A DNA stretch of 64,000 bases from assembly GCF_025698545.1 (NCBI RefSeq), contig NC_068569.1, positions 4,588,001-4,652,000 of the forward strand, in the 5' to 3' direction. Origin of the DNA: Gossypium raimondii. Taxonomy: Eukaryota > Streptophyta > Magnoliopsida > Malvales > Malvaceae. Below, one piece after another: positions 34,901 through 48,215 of the stretch (positions within the stretch are counted from its first letter, which is position 1; the number at the start of each line of letters is the position of its first letter). The notes below the pieces were generated by a model. The model saw only the letters and a program-made list of their open reading frames with translations. It was not told the origin of the DNA and did not search any database. The position numbers were made by a program, and so were the translations under genes.

Positions 34901-37900
34901 TCAACCAATGAAAAGAACTTGAGAGTCATGATAGAATCATGCAGTTGTCAATTCAGAGTGGTAAATTATTACATGTGAATCAACCTTAGATTTCAAAACA
35001 ATTACTTTCTATTCATTTCTGTAATAATAGAATAGATGTTATAAAATGTACTTTTAATACAATTTCACATCCCTCCAGAAAATTCAGATTCAACTGTCAG
35101 TCAGTCTCACAAGGGAGGATGAATGTTGAACTGAAGTGAGCAATATAAAACTATAACTCCATGCTAAAAGGCTAACTTCCCACACATTGATTCAACTGAA
35201 ATAACATCTATACCTTTGATGATCTCATCTGCTGCACAGCAAGCTCAACAGCTTTGTTCCCACCAATAAAACTTGGATGTGAAGAATTTATATAATCCAT
35301 CTGATATTAAAGAAAATGAAAACAAAAAATTTGTAATCATGCATTATAGAATATTTCAAAAATATGATTTTAATAGAAGGCAGCTTATATCTTGGTGGGT
35401 GAATCACAGAATGGTCTGTAAAAATTAGATCTGAAACCTATACTAGTCAAATCAACTGAGGTATAGTTGCTTTCTGTGAGAGATGAAAAAAAAGGATCAT
35501 ATCAAATAAATTGAATCATGAAAGCAGAAAAAATCATACCTACTAGGAACAGATAAAAGCTGATAGTTGGTGCTAAATTTTTTGTACTAAAGAGGGTGCT
35601 AACCAAATCCCATCTAAACAAAAGAGCATGAATAATTGGAAACTGATTATATAAAAACATCAGTGAAGTAAAGTAGAAAAAGAGCATTGCTTGCAAAGGT
35701 TCACACACGAATGATGACTGAAATGAAATTACAGAATCACTAAACAGGACTCGAAATTTTCATCAAGCATTTTCGAAGTTTTTTTTTTTTTTTTTTGTTT
35801 CTTACTAAGCTTCTTCTAGGTCCAATATATTTCCATAAGGGATCCACATGTCATACATGCAACCACATGCATATCCACGAGTAGACCCTAGGTTTCTAGA
35901 AACTCCTTACAATGTCAATTTTTTGGGAACCCAATAGATATTGCTGCATACACACTAACTCCTACATTATTCTAGATATCATATAAAGAAAGGAAAACAA
36001 GAAATAAATAACCTCCATCTCAATGAGATTTCGTATCATTGTCTCAGCAGGCTTAGCAGCAGCATCTAAAAACTTTCTTACAACGTCATTTATGTGTCTT
36101 CTTAACGATGGGAACCTCTTCAATCCAGTTGATTCACAAGCCAGGCAAATCTGTTGCACAAAATTCTCTCTATTCACCATATCCACATATTAAACTCATA
36201 ATTTAATTAGGTAAAAGATCCCAGTACTATATGAAGTACTATTCTCACCTTTATCAGTTCATCATAGACAATCCATAGACACTGATGACAAGGGTCTGAC
36301 AACTGAGCAATTTGTCTTCTAACCAAAACCTCAAATGGAACCTAAACCCAGCGAAATACATGATTTATAAGATCCACTGGTTTCAACAATTGGTTAAGTT
36401 TCAACCAATCACTGTCATACTCACCTCTGGGACAAATAGAACATTTCTTAGACCAGAGGAATTTCTAAGGGCATACACAATATCCTCGTCAGTCAACTTT
36501 TCACAAGGGTCCACTTCCTGTAAAAAAGAAGCTAACTCCGAGTTCTCAAGCAGGGAAAATTCCAGACAACACAAAAAGATAGAGCATCAATTACATAAGA
36601 GCTTTAGAAAGACAGACTCATAACCTCTAAGAGCTTCACAAACATTGACTGAAATAGGTAGTGGATCCTCGCTCCTCCAAACAATTCTTTAGTTGACATG
36701 TCCGGACTTTTTCCATCAACCATAGCAGAAAAATCTTTCCAACAATGAGAAAAATAAAAACAAAATTGAAAACTTAGCAACAGCAGAAAATTTAGTGAGC
36801 AACATTCCACTGTCCCACTTGAAATTAGAAGGCAGCATATACAAATATACAAGATAATAAGTGTAATATATATTTTTTGAAACGCTAAAAATGGAAATAG
36901 GAAAATAAAAACCTCACCATCACAGTATCTTCTAAGAATGTGCAATAAGGCTGCTCCTTGCTCTGCCTGGATGCGGACATGAGTAATAATCAGAGATAAC
37001 TAATTTAACAAAAAAGAAAATTCAGTTCTCTAAGAAATATGCTCGGCTTTATTGAGGCAAAGTCATGAACATGAAGGTGTAAGGGTAAGTATACTAAAAA
37101 ACTAAGCAGCCATCACCAAATAGCAAGAACTAATTACATAGACCTCAACCTCAGCTGTAATAGAACATTTGTTCCCTTTCATACAAGGATAACAGGAAAC
37201 TCGATGATGCTTAACTCCCAGATAACAACTTAGGCATCATGCAACATTCTTGAATATGTTTTACAGCTTGTTAAGCATACAGCTTAAAATTTAATGGTAA
37301 TACATGGAGTAGTGATTAAAAGTCACTACAAACCTAACCTCAGAAAATGTAGGCTAGTACCACTGACATTTCCCAAACTGTGACAACTTACCTTTGATTC
37401 CACAACATCTCCATAAGTCTGCAGCTCTTTCATAGCTGCATGCATACGAGAGTTTAGCACAGCCTTCAAGTGTGGGAGATCCTTTCTAATATGCTGCTCT
37501 AGAATCTGGAAAGCGATAAATCAATCACAAAAATCGAGAAGTATAACAAGTGCAATAAGGAATAAGATATATATAATTGTTAAAAGACTTAGGAGCTCAA
37601 TGAAAAACTGTCATAAACCAACCTGATTCAGCTTCTTCGCCAATTGAGGAATGCCACAATGATTAGAAACACTATTATACACCTTCAATACATATGTTTC
37701 AAGAAAAAGCAACATGTTCAGATTTTATGGGAATTAGGTGACCTTGAAGGCAAAATTCTATTTGAGAGATGAAAAGTACAGGATGATCATGAAAGAACTG
37801 CTCCTCATAAGCAAGTGCTTCTTGAATGCTACGGTTTTTATTAATATCCTGTAGCACACAAAAAAACAGTTGTCACCTTCACCTATTCAATGAATCTGAG

Positions 37901-39358
37901 AAGTTCAAAAGAAAAAAAGGCTGATTATTTAAAAATAAGAAGAAGAAAAAAAGTTGTCTCCCCTTGCATGGCCATATCACAGCATCCTTAATAGGCTCTT
38001 ACTCATTTTATAATCATATTGTTCAATAAGGCCTAATTGCTACAAAGTTTACTCTAAAGCATCTATAAAGGAAAGAATCTACCGCAAATGCTACGAAACA
38101 GAAACAAACACATAGGCACCATAATTGTCCCAATACAATGGAGGAATTGCATATAAACTACACCGGAGCTGCCAACTGCAGCCTTTAGTAACTTATACCT
38201 CCTGGCAGCGATTCACAACACCGACATAACCAAGTTTAAGTGGAACCACCTTTCCAAGCAAGAAGTTACAGGCATTAGTTCCCCTGTCCATAATATCAAG
38301 CTGCACAGAAAGATTGTGTAATTTAGCGAGGATGAAAAAAATAGCAAGGGACGAGACAGATCAAATCAATTATTAAATTTCTCTTCTTTCCAAAAAAGAG
38401 ACAATACAAACCTTGGTGATTACACCAACTGTCCGAGAACCTGAAAAAATATATGTCAGTCTATTGGAATAGAACTTATACATTCAGACATGAACTAAAA
38501 GTGTTCTGATTTACCAGTTGGATCAGCTAATTTAGCTATCTGTAGTGCATCAGATGTAGCTAAATCAGAATTCGCCGGGCTGACAGCTAATATGATACAA
38601 TTTTCATTGTTGATATGTGCCATAATCATTCTCCTAATTCTTGCTTCGATATCACTAGGTTGATCCCCCACAGGGACCTTGGTAATGCCAGGTAAGTCGA
38701 TAAGAGTCATGTTGAGAACATTGGGAGAGGAAATTTTTAATCGAATCTGATTTTCTGAAACCCCTTTGTTACAACCTGCTTCTCTTTCAGTCTCAGCCTA
38801 CACAAGTTTAATGATAAAAATAGAAGAAATGTTCACAAAGAGAGTAACAATTTTCAAATTTGCAAATGCAATGAAATTTAAATATTATAATCTAAACATC
38901 AATTTGATAATCCAACCAGCTTAAAAGTTGCCAAATATAAAAAATATATATTGAAAGTTAAAAACAGATAACTGGACCTCAATTTCTCGACGAATTTGCG
39001 AGAAATCATAAAAGCGGCGGCCGGGTAAGTGGCGAAACTCGCCCCACTCGATTCTATCATCATCTGAATTCGGAGAACGGTTTTCTAACATTAAAACAAG
39101 CGGTCTTCGAGTACAAATATCGCATCCTCGAGGCAGAAAATCGCGGCCAACAAGGGCCTCCAGCACACTCGATTTACCGCTGCTCTGGCTCCCAACCACC
39201 GCCACTTGCGGTACCGAAATATCGGACAACTCGGTACCAGAAGAAGCAAGTATGTCATGAAGTTTATTGATCACCGGAATCAACGACGAACCGATAGTTG
39301 CCACAGTTTTTGTAAGAGTCGACATTTTGTTGTTGGGGTTCACTGCTTCGTCCATCAT
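31950..39358 (-). CDS. Dynamin-related GTPase, DRP3-like (about 20 exons)
   Basis: About 20 exons on the minus strand; the first is 39358 to about 38971, the second about 38799-38512, the last about 32170-31950. I did not fix every junction. The GTPase domain shows [18 protein letters not shown] (P-loop), [27 protein letters not shown] (switch 2), LAVSPAN and VGVITKLDIMDRG. The middle/stalk shows [13 protein letters not shown] and [17 protein letters not shown]. The C-terminal GTPase effector domain shows [20 protein letters not shown]. There is no PH or proline-rich domain, as in DRP3 proteins that divide mitochondria and peroxisomes. The N-terminus ([19 protein letters not shown], then a five-residue ELSDI insert) and the tail ending FSFNVGLRY differ from what I recall of DRP3A and DRP3B, so it may be a separate DRP3 lineage. 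Either of two adjacent ATGs (39358, 39355) could start it. Confidence 0.87.
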
Positions 39359-39524
39359 CAGAACTTAAAGAAAAAAATAAAAAGAAGAAACCACCCAAAA
39401 GAATCAGAAAATAAGAAACAAACGGAAAGAAGCTTTTGAAAGAGTGAAAAGAAAGATTGAGTTTCTTGGAGAAAAAAATTTAAATAGTGGACTAAGTGAT
39501 AGTAATTAAAAGTTAGGTTTAATT

Positions 39525-40200
39525 TAAAAATTACCCCTTAAGCTATACCCGTTTTTCCAAATAGGTATTTAAACTTTTTTTTGTCAATTTGGGTACTTTG
39601 CCGTTACCCATTTAACCTCAGACCTTAACGCCGTTGGTCCAAAAAACTTTTAGTCCAATGAGAAGCTGCCACATCACCATCCACCTATATTTTTTAAAAT
39701 TTTACATGAAAATAAAAAATGGGGAAAAAGTAAAAAATTATTTTTAATTAAATTTATTATAGTAATTAATAAATTTTTACCTTCTGCTCGTTTCTGCACT
39801 TCCAAATTTCCAATCTGTGTTCATCTACCAATTCCATCTCTTTTCTCCAACGATTCAATTAGGGTTTAGTTGTTTTCAAAATGGCATCATATTCCTTTCC
39901 CCTTCTAAACCCTCTAAATTTTGATTACTGAAAGCAAACAAATGGGAAAGGTTACAGGAAAGAAGATGGATTTGAGGAAGAATTAATAGTTTTTTTAATT
40001 ATTATCGTTATAAATTTAATTAAAAATATTTTTTCTTTTTTCCAGTTTTTTCAAATTTTATGTAAAAATTTTAAAAAACTTACAGGTAGATGATGATGGC
40101 ATGGCAGCTTCTGATTGGGAAATTTTTTTGGACTAGCGGGGTTAAGGTCTAGGGCTAAATGGGTAGTTGGGTACAACTGAAGGAGTGACGCAGTGATTGA
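39525..40200. repeat. Long terminal-inverted-repeat (fold-back) element, ~650 bp
   Basis: Sequence at about 39610-39720 is nearly the reverse complement of 40060-40170. Left landmarks ACCCATTTAACC, AGACCTTAACGCCG, GGTCCAAAAAA, GAAGCTGCCA and CCACCTATATTTTTT match right landmarks read backwards: ACCCATTTAGCC, AGACCTTAACCCCG, AGTCCAAAAAA, GAAGCTGCCA and CTACCTGTAAGTTTTT. The outermost ~70 bp are less similar. No ORF. Long arms and lack of coding suggest a Mutator-like or fold-back MITE; the superfamily is uncertain because I could not define the target duplication. It lies just upstream of the dynamin start and may contribute to its promoter. Confidence 0.65.
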
Positions 40201-40568
40201 GTGAACCTCTCAAAGGATAAAAATGTTAGCCAAGTAATTTAGTGAAATTAAATTCCATGCATTTTTCTTTTTTGCGGCGCTGATGCCTTAATGTAACCGT
40301 TACAGGATATTGACATGATTTTTATGGTATACTCTGCATGAGTTTATTTATGTATCTTCTCACAATAATTAAAAATTCTAATTTATATGTATATGGCAGA
40401 CAAAGACCGCAGGAGCATCAATTTTCAAATGAAAAAAATGACCCAACAGAAAAGGAGAGAAGAAGCCAAATCTAATTTAAGTTCATTTCTTTCCCTTTTT
40501 TATGGGGTAAAATCTATTACCAAACAATGCATAATTTGTAACTAGTCCGACATAAATATTCCATAATA

Positions 40569-43313
40569 TCAAAACTTTAGCCACTTTTTCTCTTTTTCTT
40601 TGCTAACGACTGCATTTGATGCTGAGGCATGAACTGCTTCAGCCTCCGCCAAAGCCTTGCGAGTCTCGATTAATTTCCTCATGGCAGCCTCGTAAACAGC
40701 TTTTTCATTTCTGTTTCTGCTTACCATTTCCTCGAGCTTTACAACTCGTAACTTTAGTTCCTTCACTTCATCATCATAAGCAACCAATGCCTTTCTATCA
40801 ACTTTCTTCTCCTCTCCTGAGCCCTTCTTTTGTTGTTTCTTTGTTGATCCACCATTTACAGCCTCACTATGCATTGCAAGTTGGTTATTGATGAGGCTAA
40901 AAACATCTGGTCTTGATTCCTCTTCTTCTTTAGCAGCCCGAGAGGCTTCAGCAAATTTCTTCTCACGCTTTCTCTTGCCACCTCTGCTTCGTTTCTTCCC
41001 TTTTTTCTCTTTATCCTCATCATTCTCATGAGACTCCAGAGCATGATCAAGTGATAGCTTAGGAGGAAGGACTTTAACTGAGATTGGATTTAACATTCCC
41101 TGGCCAGATGCACCTAAACCCATCCCTTCACGGTAACCCATATTGGCCATCATCTTAGAAGCTACACCCCTGGTATGATTTTCCCACTTAGCAAAGATGG
41201 TAGTTTCTGTCTGGATACCTTTCTGTAGAGCAGTGCTTTCAAGAAAACCTAAACCCTTTGGGCTCTCCTCTTCGTAGTCACTAGAATCAGATTCTTCAGA
41301 GCTTAGTTCACTTTCTTCATCATCACTTATTTGTGCATATTCAGATAATGTCAAAGCTTCTACCCCAAGCTCTGCAGAGCTTCCATCATCCCGGAAAACA
41401 ACCTTCCCCGTTCTGAGTTCATCATTCCATGATTCAAGCTCAGCTTCCCTCCAGATGCCAACTTTACCATCAGGGACTGCCCAAATACTGGACCCAACCA
41501 TCGATGGCTCCCACATGGTTGGAGCATACTTCTTCAGCGAAGATAATGGGACATCCACTCCTGTGGAGATATTAATGTTAAACTCTGATCTATTGGAAGC
41601 AACTGTTATAAAAGGAAAAAGTGAAAAATGATGCTCCAGATGCTGTAATAAGAAAGGAGAGGAAAGATACTGTACAAAAGGTTAGGGCCTACAGATGGCT
41701 CCATATCCATACCAAAATCAACTTCATGCATGAAATGTTTTGTATATGCTGTATTGCTAAAGACGGCCTTTTAGAGCACACAGCAAGGCTACATATATAA
41801 TTTAATTCTTATCCCCCAAATAAGTGCCCGACACAACTAGCCATAAATCCTACATGTCCTTCATATCGAGCAGATCTCTTAGCTCACCATCTACAAATAA
41901 CAGGGTTTATGAAAAACAACAATTCTTTTATCTTTTGTTTTTCTTATTTTTGCTCAGCAACAATTCTTTTGTCTTATGATGCTTTACATAACATAAGGTG
42001 GATGTTTCCTCAAATTCAACTCATATCATGCACTGCCTTGAGCGAAAGAACATGCAGCAAAAAATAAATAAATAATAAGAGGAACTTTGGGCTCACAGCC
42101 TACTAGTCCTTAAAAAGACTGCAACATACCGTGCGATAAGCGGCAATTAGCACCAAATCGACATCTTTGTTGCAGAAAGAACTTGCATATCTGCACTCGG
42201 GTGGTCTAGAATTAGTAACTGGAAATAGTAAATGTTGCTTAATTAGCAATAGAGAATAATTCCTCATTCCTTCACAAAATTACATCAAATTCTTATACAA
42301 CTCCAACAAACAAGCAACATGAAACAGAGCAGAAAAAGTCACATAACAATCAATCACAAGACGGTCATCACAGGCTACCTTACTCGAACAACACAGTTAT
42401 GCAGTTCCTGTAACCCCAGCTAGAAATGGACATCCTATTCCCGTATTTGCAAGTTCTCAGATGTCAAATAAACCAAACTCTGTCCCTTTTGCTTTTCATG
42501 GTAGCATGAAATATTTTGTTCTATGCTAAATTACTAGAGTCGCATTATGCAATAATAAAAAAATAAAAGTTGTCTAACCCCTATAATTTCTCTTCAGAAC
42601 TTGTCTCACATTTTTGCTTCTTTTTCTTTCAGAAAATTCCATAAATTCCAAAGTCTAAAACTACATTATAAAGAAAGATTTCAACTTCAAAGCATAACTT
42701 TAATACAAAACCAAAAGAAGTATAATCTAGGAAATCGAGCGAGAGCTTACCAACATATTTTCTGAAGTAGGAGTGAGGAAAGATATCTTCGCAGAACCAG
42801 AACCGTTCAATGTGACAACCTGACCATCATACCACCGGCCGTCACTGTAACGGAATCGACATTTCGACCCGACCTGGTAACTCCGATCTTCCTTCAATGG
42901 TTCAACTTCTACATCATCTGGGTCAAGAGCCTCCGCTTTAACCTCCTCAACCGCTGCTTGATTCGAAACATTTAACGCTGAATCAGCTTCTCGAAGTAAA
43001 CGCGCGCGCTTAAGATTAAGAAGCCCCTCCTCTGTCTCTTTGATTACCTCAACAAGCTCCTCGTGAACCTAAAAACCAATCAAATGAGAAATAAATTTTA
43101 AAGAAAAAATAATTAAGATTATTTATCGCGAGAAAAATAAAGATTTTATGAGAAGAAAAAGAATAGGGGTAGGGAAGAAATGAGTACCGCGAGGATCTGG
43201 GGATTGAAAGGATCAGAAGCGAGAGCATCGCCTAAGGCAGAGAGGGATTCTCTTTGCTCTTTCAATTGAAGCTCCAGCTGGTTCTCTAGAACTCTCTCTT
43301 CTTCGTCTGCCAT
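40569..43313 (-). CDS. CCCH zinc finger plus G-patch protein (C3H22-like)
   Basis: Four exons: 43188-43313, 42751-43068, 42130-42190 and 40569-41560, total 1497 nt, 498 residues. Order: N-terminal coiled coil (residues 1-65, [18 protein letters not shown]); a Tudor-like segment (about 95-140, [19 protein letters not shown]); a single CCCH finger, [19 protein letters not shown] (C-x7-C-x5-C-x3-H), encoded almost alone by the 61-bp third exon; an acidic Ser/Glu stretch; a G-patch ([20 protein letters not shown]); a Lys/Arg-rich nuclear signal; and a C-terminal coiled coil ending [10 protein letters not shown]. The domain order matches animal ZGPAT and, from memory, Arabidopsis At2g24830 (C3H22). 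G-patch proteins typically activate DEAH helicases, so a nuclear RNA role is likely. All domains look intact. Confidence 0.9.
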
Positions 43314-44415
43314 TGTTGTTTTTGCTGCTTCTTTTTTTCCAGCGTTGGAGGAGTTCGATAAATCAATTAAATAGGAAAAATAAGAAAAGCCTTTGATGTC
43401 ATTTCCGCAAATATGTTAAAATAGGTGGTGATTATGGTGAACTGAAATCAGGGAAAAGAAAAGCTTACTTATTCCACGCTCTTGTCAGGTGCGTGTGTTA
43501 AAAAATAAAGTCCTAAGCTTTATTAGGCGGCAAAATTCATAATTCTGAAACAATAAAAACCCTAATTGAAGAAAAACCACAAGGCAAACTATAATACGGG
43601 GTAAAGGACAAAAATATCACTAAACTATTTAGTTTTTTATTATTAATTTTTTTATTTAATCACTAAATTTTTCAAAATTATTTTTTTAGTAACTCTCCTT
43701 ATTCTTACTATTAGATAAGTGATAGGAAGCTGACGTTGTTTTTTTATTTGATCTAATAATAAATTTAACCATTAATATTTATGAAATTTGTCATTTTAAT
43801 TCAAATTCTAAAAAGTTCAAGAAATTTAACCCTTAATGAAAAAATTGAAATATGAGCTATAACTTTATAAATGAAATTACAACACATGTTAGAACTAAAA
43901 TCATTGGCCATTTCCAAATTGAGGAGTTTTGGAATGAGAATGAAATTGATCTTGTTCAACCTATAAATAAAAAAAATCTTGAACCAAAAAGCAAACCTTT
44001 AGTTTGATAGTCTCCAATATCAATGATAGAATAAACTAGTGTTATACTCCTCCCCAACCTATACACGTGTCAGCAGAGCATATGGCTTTGACCTTTCTTT
44101 TGACTTTATCTAGAGTTACAACCTACCCAGCCATCCGCCCTAGCTAAAGGAGTATAGACCTTTCGTTTTCATAACCATCTGCCTAGAAAGCCCTCATAGC
44201 CTACCCCTCTGCTTCTAGGAATGGGGCAAGCATCTACTTTTTAAATGCGAACACTCCTAAGTGTAAACACATCTTCAAGACCACTTAGACCACCTAGGCA
44301 TAACAATCTCACACTGAATGACAAAATGAACCCCACTAATGCATGTCCTTCGCATATTGCATAATGGCAGCATCCCTGATAACAACCTACCGCATCACGC
44401 TAACGGACAAGGGAC
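43314..44415. other. Spacer with repeat-like DNA and a GC-richer insert
   Basis: 43314-43560 is the promoter side of the CCCH/G-patch gene. At 43600-43760 the AT-rich text with AAAATATCACTAAACTATTTAG and TTAATCACTAAATTT is of the kind found in many dispersed plant repeats. 44040-44415 is distinctly richer in C and G (CCTCCCCAACCTATACACGTG, CTACCCCTCTGCTTCTAGGA) than its surroundings, with no ORF; it is probably a fragment of another old repeat. Confidence 0.45.
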
Positions 44416-46677
44416 TGCAACACCCCTAACCTGATTTGACAACAAATCCAAATAAGAGATGTTACATTTAATACTAAAGTCATCACTTAAACTTATTATT
44501 ATTTCATTATAACCAAATTAGCTTATAATACAAAACATTATCCTTCATACATAATTCTCATTATTACTAATAAGCCTAAGTACATGTCAAACTAAGTCCA
44601 AATTTATATCCTAGAGGGCTTAATTTTGAAGCTTGAGGAGTGGTGTGATCCAAATTGAAGTAGAAATCCTTGAACCTTTACTGCTTTTGTCTTTCACCTA
44701 TGTGTTTAAAACAAATGTGTTAAGCTACGTGAATAGCTTAATAAGTAACTAATTTAATTTAATAGCTTACCGATTCATTTATTTCAACATATTTTAAATC
44801 ATTTAAATTAAAGCAATTAATAAACTACTTATACTACTAAGTAACATAATCTTACGTGTTTCATACAACCCACTATTAAACTTACAAAGTATTTAGCTAG
44901 TTTCATTATTTATTTCTATTATTTGGTCATACAATTTCCTACATAATCATTTACATGTTATATATCATTTTTGTCGTTTATAGATCATGACCATTATCGT
45001 ACATAATTCATATATTTCACTTTTCAATTTTAGAGATCATTAGACTAAATTTATTATTATTTTCTTTCATATAATCACATAATTTCTTACATTTTCACCT
45101 ACTTTATGGCATATCATTTCATATAACTTTTCATTTATGTATCACATGTTACTTATGTGTTTTTACAGATCATGATCATAATTAGAATATCAATAACAAA
45201 ACTCTCAGAGTCCTAGGCTAAAACAGAACTCTTGACTTTTAACGAAACTCTGATAATAAAACTCCAATATCCAACTTGTACACCATGTTTCGAAGAACAT
45301 AAACATGAACATATCGTAAAGAGGACTCCAGTATCCCTTTCACCCATCGTAACTCCCATTTCACTAACCCTATTCCCAACCGAACCCCTAGCCCCTCATC
45401 ACACCATAATCATATCATGCATCATTTCATTTATTCATTTTAGTTCCTTGACATTTATCTTCGCATATAATCATATATTAACTTTTCAATTTCCTGTGAA
45501 TGCATGTATAAGTAAGCATTTCTTTTTAATTTCACATGTACTTTCTTTTCTCTCTTACATTACTAACTTAATTCTATTTACATATTCATCATTAAATTCA
45601 TTATACATATTTAAATACCAAAATATGTCTTATACTCGCTCATAAATTTTGACATGATTATTACAATAATGTAACTTAATCGATAACTTCTAAACTTCAT
45701 TCATCATAGTATACTTTAAATTTATATTTTACTTAGTTATTTTATACTAAAATTAAATACTCAAACATCTAAATTAAGGTAAGCAAACATAAATTCAATT
45801 AAGAATTTATCTATTCTCTTCGCTTGAACTTAACATTTCTCTTTACAATTCAAACCTTTCTTTTCCTTTGCCAACTTCTTTCTCTTCATACATAAATACA
45901 TGAAACATAATATCATGTTTTCAATAAATCTCTACATGATTCACTTTCAAATAACATAAGAATATTGAGAAAATCATAAAATCATACTTTTCTCCTTTAT
46001 TTTCTCGCTACTTTCTTAAGTTTTTCCTTCACTTCTTTAACTAAGTAGTTTCCATAATTGAAAATATTCTTATAGCACTCTAAGATATGAAATTAATCTA
46101 TAATTTAAAAAAAAAAAACTCAATAAAAATGCATGAGAAATTTTCCTTTTTTTTTTTTTTGTTGTATTTGTCTTTTTCCTTTCCTTTCTATTTTACTCCT
46201 TTCTTTCTTTCCCTTTTATTTTGCCGCCCCAAGCTGCTGCCATTCAGCCTTCGAGTTGTATAAAAAATTTTACACTTTTCTTTTTCTTTCAGTTTCATCC
46301 TTATCTTATCAACCAATCACATTTCAACACATTTCATGCTTAATTACCATTAATTAATCTTGTCTCCAAAAATCTATTAATAATGGTAAAATTGCATATA
46401 GCCACCATCTCACAAAATAGGAAAATTGCACTTAGTCCTTGCACTTTTCCACTTTATTCAATTTAGTTCATATTTTGATTTTCCAACTTCATGTATCAAT
46501 ATGTATTCATAATTAAATTTTCACCCCTTTTCTTAATAAATTTGCACGTTTAGTCTTCCAACTTTCAAAAATCCTCAATTTAATCCTTACTGAATTTTAT
46601 AATTCGTATTTCCTCTCCAAATACTTATTTCACATTCAATATTTTTTATCCAAAAACCAAAAATTTGGGCTATTATA
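44416..46677 (-). mobile_element. LTR-retroelement relic, LTR-like (probably solo), ~2.26 kb
   Basis: Read on the minus strand the block starts TATAATAGCCCAAATTTTTG and ends GGGGTGTTGCA, the ends expected of plant Ty3/gypsy-type LTRs. The interior is AT-rich and non-coding. No primer-binding site, polypurine tract, or gag/pol coding was seen on either side, so it looks like a lone LTR rather than a full element. The sequence closely resembles repeats I remember from cotton. I could not find a clear 5-bp target duplication, and the family is inferred from the termini only. It is an old, broken fossil. Confidence 0.55.
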
Positions 46678-46929
46678 TGACCTCTCTTATAAATAACTTC
46701 CAAATAATGAAGAAGGGATTGACCTTTTAAGCTTTCAGTATACTCTAAGCAATCACTCTTTCTTCTGGTAATAAATAAACTCTTATAAATAACCTGTCCT
46801 CTTGTCCATTTATGGCTCTCCGTCTCTTTAGGTGAACTGACCTCCTCAATACCACCATATACTCATCTTTATCTCTTCCCTTGTTGTATATTGTACCAGC
46901 ACCCAGGACATCAATCTGATCTTGAAGCA

Positions 46930-48215
46930 TCGAGAGCTTCTAAATGAAAAACGACAGCTTTTATTTCCTCATCCGTGACCTCGACTTCAAGAGTCATTCA
47001 TATCTTGGGATTTAACATAGCCTCCATATGAGAGCTTGGAACTTCATCAAAAAAATTGTTGCAGAGATCCGAAAAGTCCTTTTGAATACCAATCTCATCT
47101 TCAACCCATGTCCCTTCTTTATTCTCTGATAGCATGGCTTCTTTTATGATTCGCAGCATCGCATGAAAAAACCTCGTGTTTTTATCCCCGTGATTGAGCC
47201 ATTTAACTCGTGATCTTTGATGCCAATAGTATTCATTCATTAACCAAAGGGTGCCGAGTTTCTTTTTTAGTATAACAATTTCAGCTGTCGAATATGTTGC
47301 AATGGGATTGGCTTGCAAGAGAGTGATACAATTGGTGATTCTAGAAATTTCCTAATGCGAATTACCAAACTTTCTTTTATTCCATTCAATTAGTTTATTC
47401 CTGGTACGGTGATCTTATGCAAGAAACTATTGTTGCTACCCTGTTCATCTTGGCACCAAGAATTTGTAACTATTTCATCCAGAGTCAACTTTTTTTCGAA
47501 CTTGAAACACTTCCTAACCCCTCTTCTTTTATGAAGCTGAACAATAATCGAGAGTGATCTGATTCAATGGCGGCTTTAGCAATCCTATTGGCGTTCAGGA
47601 AAGAAATACTCCACGGGTTGTTGAGAAAAACTCTGTCGAGTTTCTCTTGAATACATTCCGAATCAACTCTATTGTTCAACCAAGCGAAACCCCCACCACT
47701 AACGTTTAATTCCATTAATTCACAAACATCAATCCATTCTTCAAACTCCCTACACGCAGAATGATCGACTGGTCTTCCTCCTCTTTTTTCAGTCTGGGAT
47801 TTGATGGAATTGAAGTCCCCCAAAGTCAACCAAGGCTTCTTTTTGTCATTATTCAAAACCACAATATTGTTGAGCACCCTCTTCTATTTTATCTGCGGGC
47901 AACCTTAAATAAAAGTACATTTCCAAGCAATGTCACTAATCCAATGCATACTTGTATGGATGAAGTTCTTACAGGAATTACTAATAACCATCCCAACATC
48001 AACGGTCCACAAAGAGCGAGGCCTCCAGACTAGCCTTCTGGCTCAACATAAAAACCTTCAAAGAAACCCAACCTATTCCTTATTCTTTCAAGTTTAGCAC
48101 TCTTTTGTTTAGTTTCCATAGGGATGATGTTTGAGGATTTGTGCTTAAAAGTAACCCTTTCTAAAGCCCGAATGGTAGGGGCTTTGCCTAAACCTTGACA
48201 ATTCCATGAGAGAAT
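46930..48215 (-). mobile_element. L1-type LINE fragment: endonuclease and linker, no reverse transcriptase
   Basis: On the minus strand the ORF2 start region reads SILSWNCQGLGKAPTIRALE (about 48222-48163), then SGGLAL, GDFNS, a W/F-x-N motif (FAWLNNR), LDRVF and SDH: the apurinic endonuclease motifs of plant L1 elements. Next comes the linker QRSRVKWLNHGDKNTRFFHA (about 47220-47160) and the pre-RT segment EVEVTDEEIKAVVFHLEALD ending near 46930. The reading frame shifts several times, with stops between the endonuclease and linker frames, so it is dead. The reverse transcriptase, RNase H and poly(A) tail are missing. The segment 48216-48850 is probably the 5' leader or ORF1/ORF2 junction of the same element; no zinc-knuckle ORF1 was seen. 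Confidence 0.85.

Noticed and set aside
45232-45645. 137-residue plus-strand open frame
   Set aside because: It lies inside the AT-rich LTR-like relic, is of biased composition and matches no protein family.
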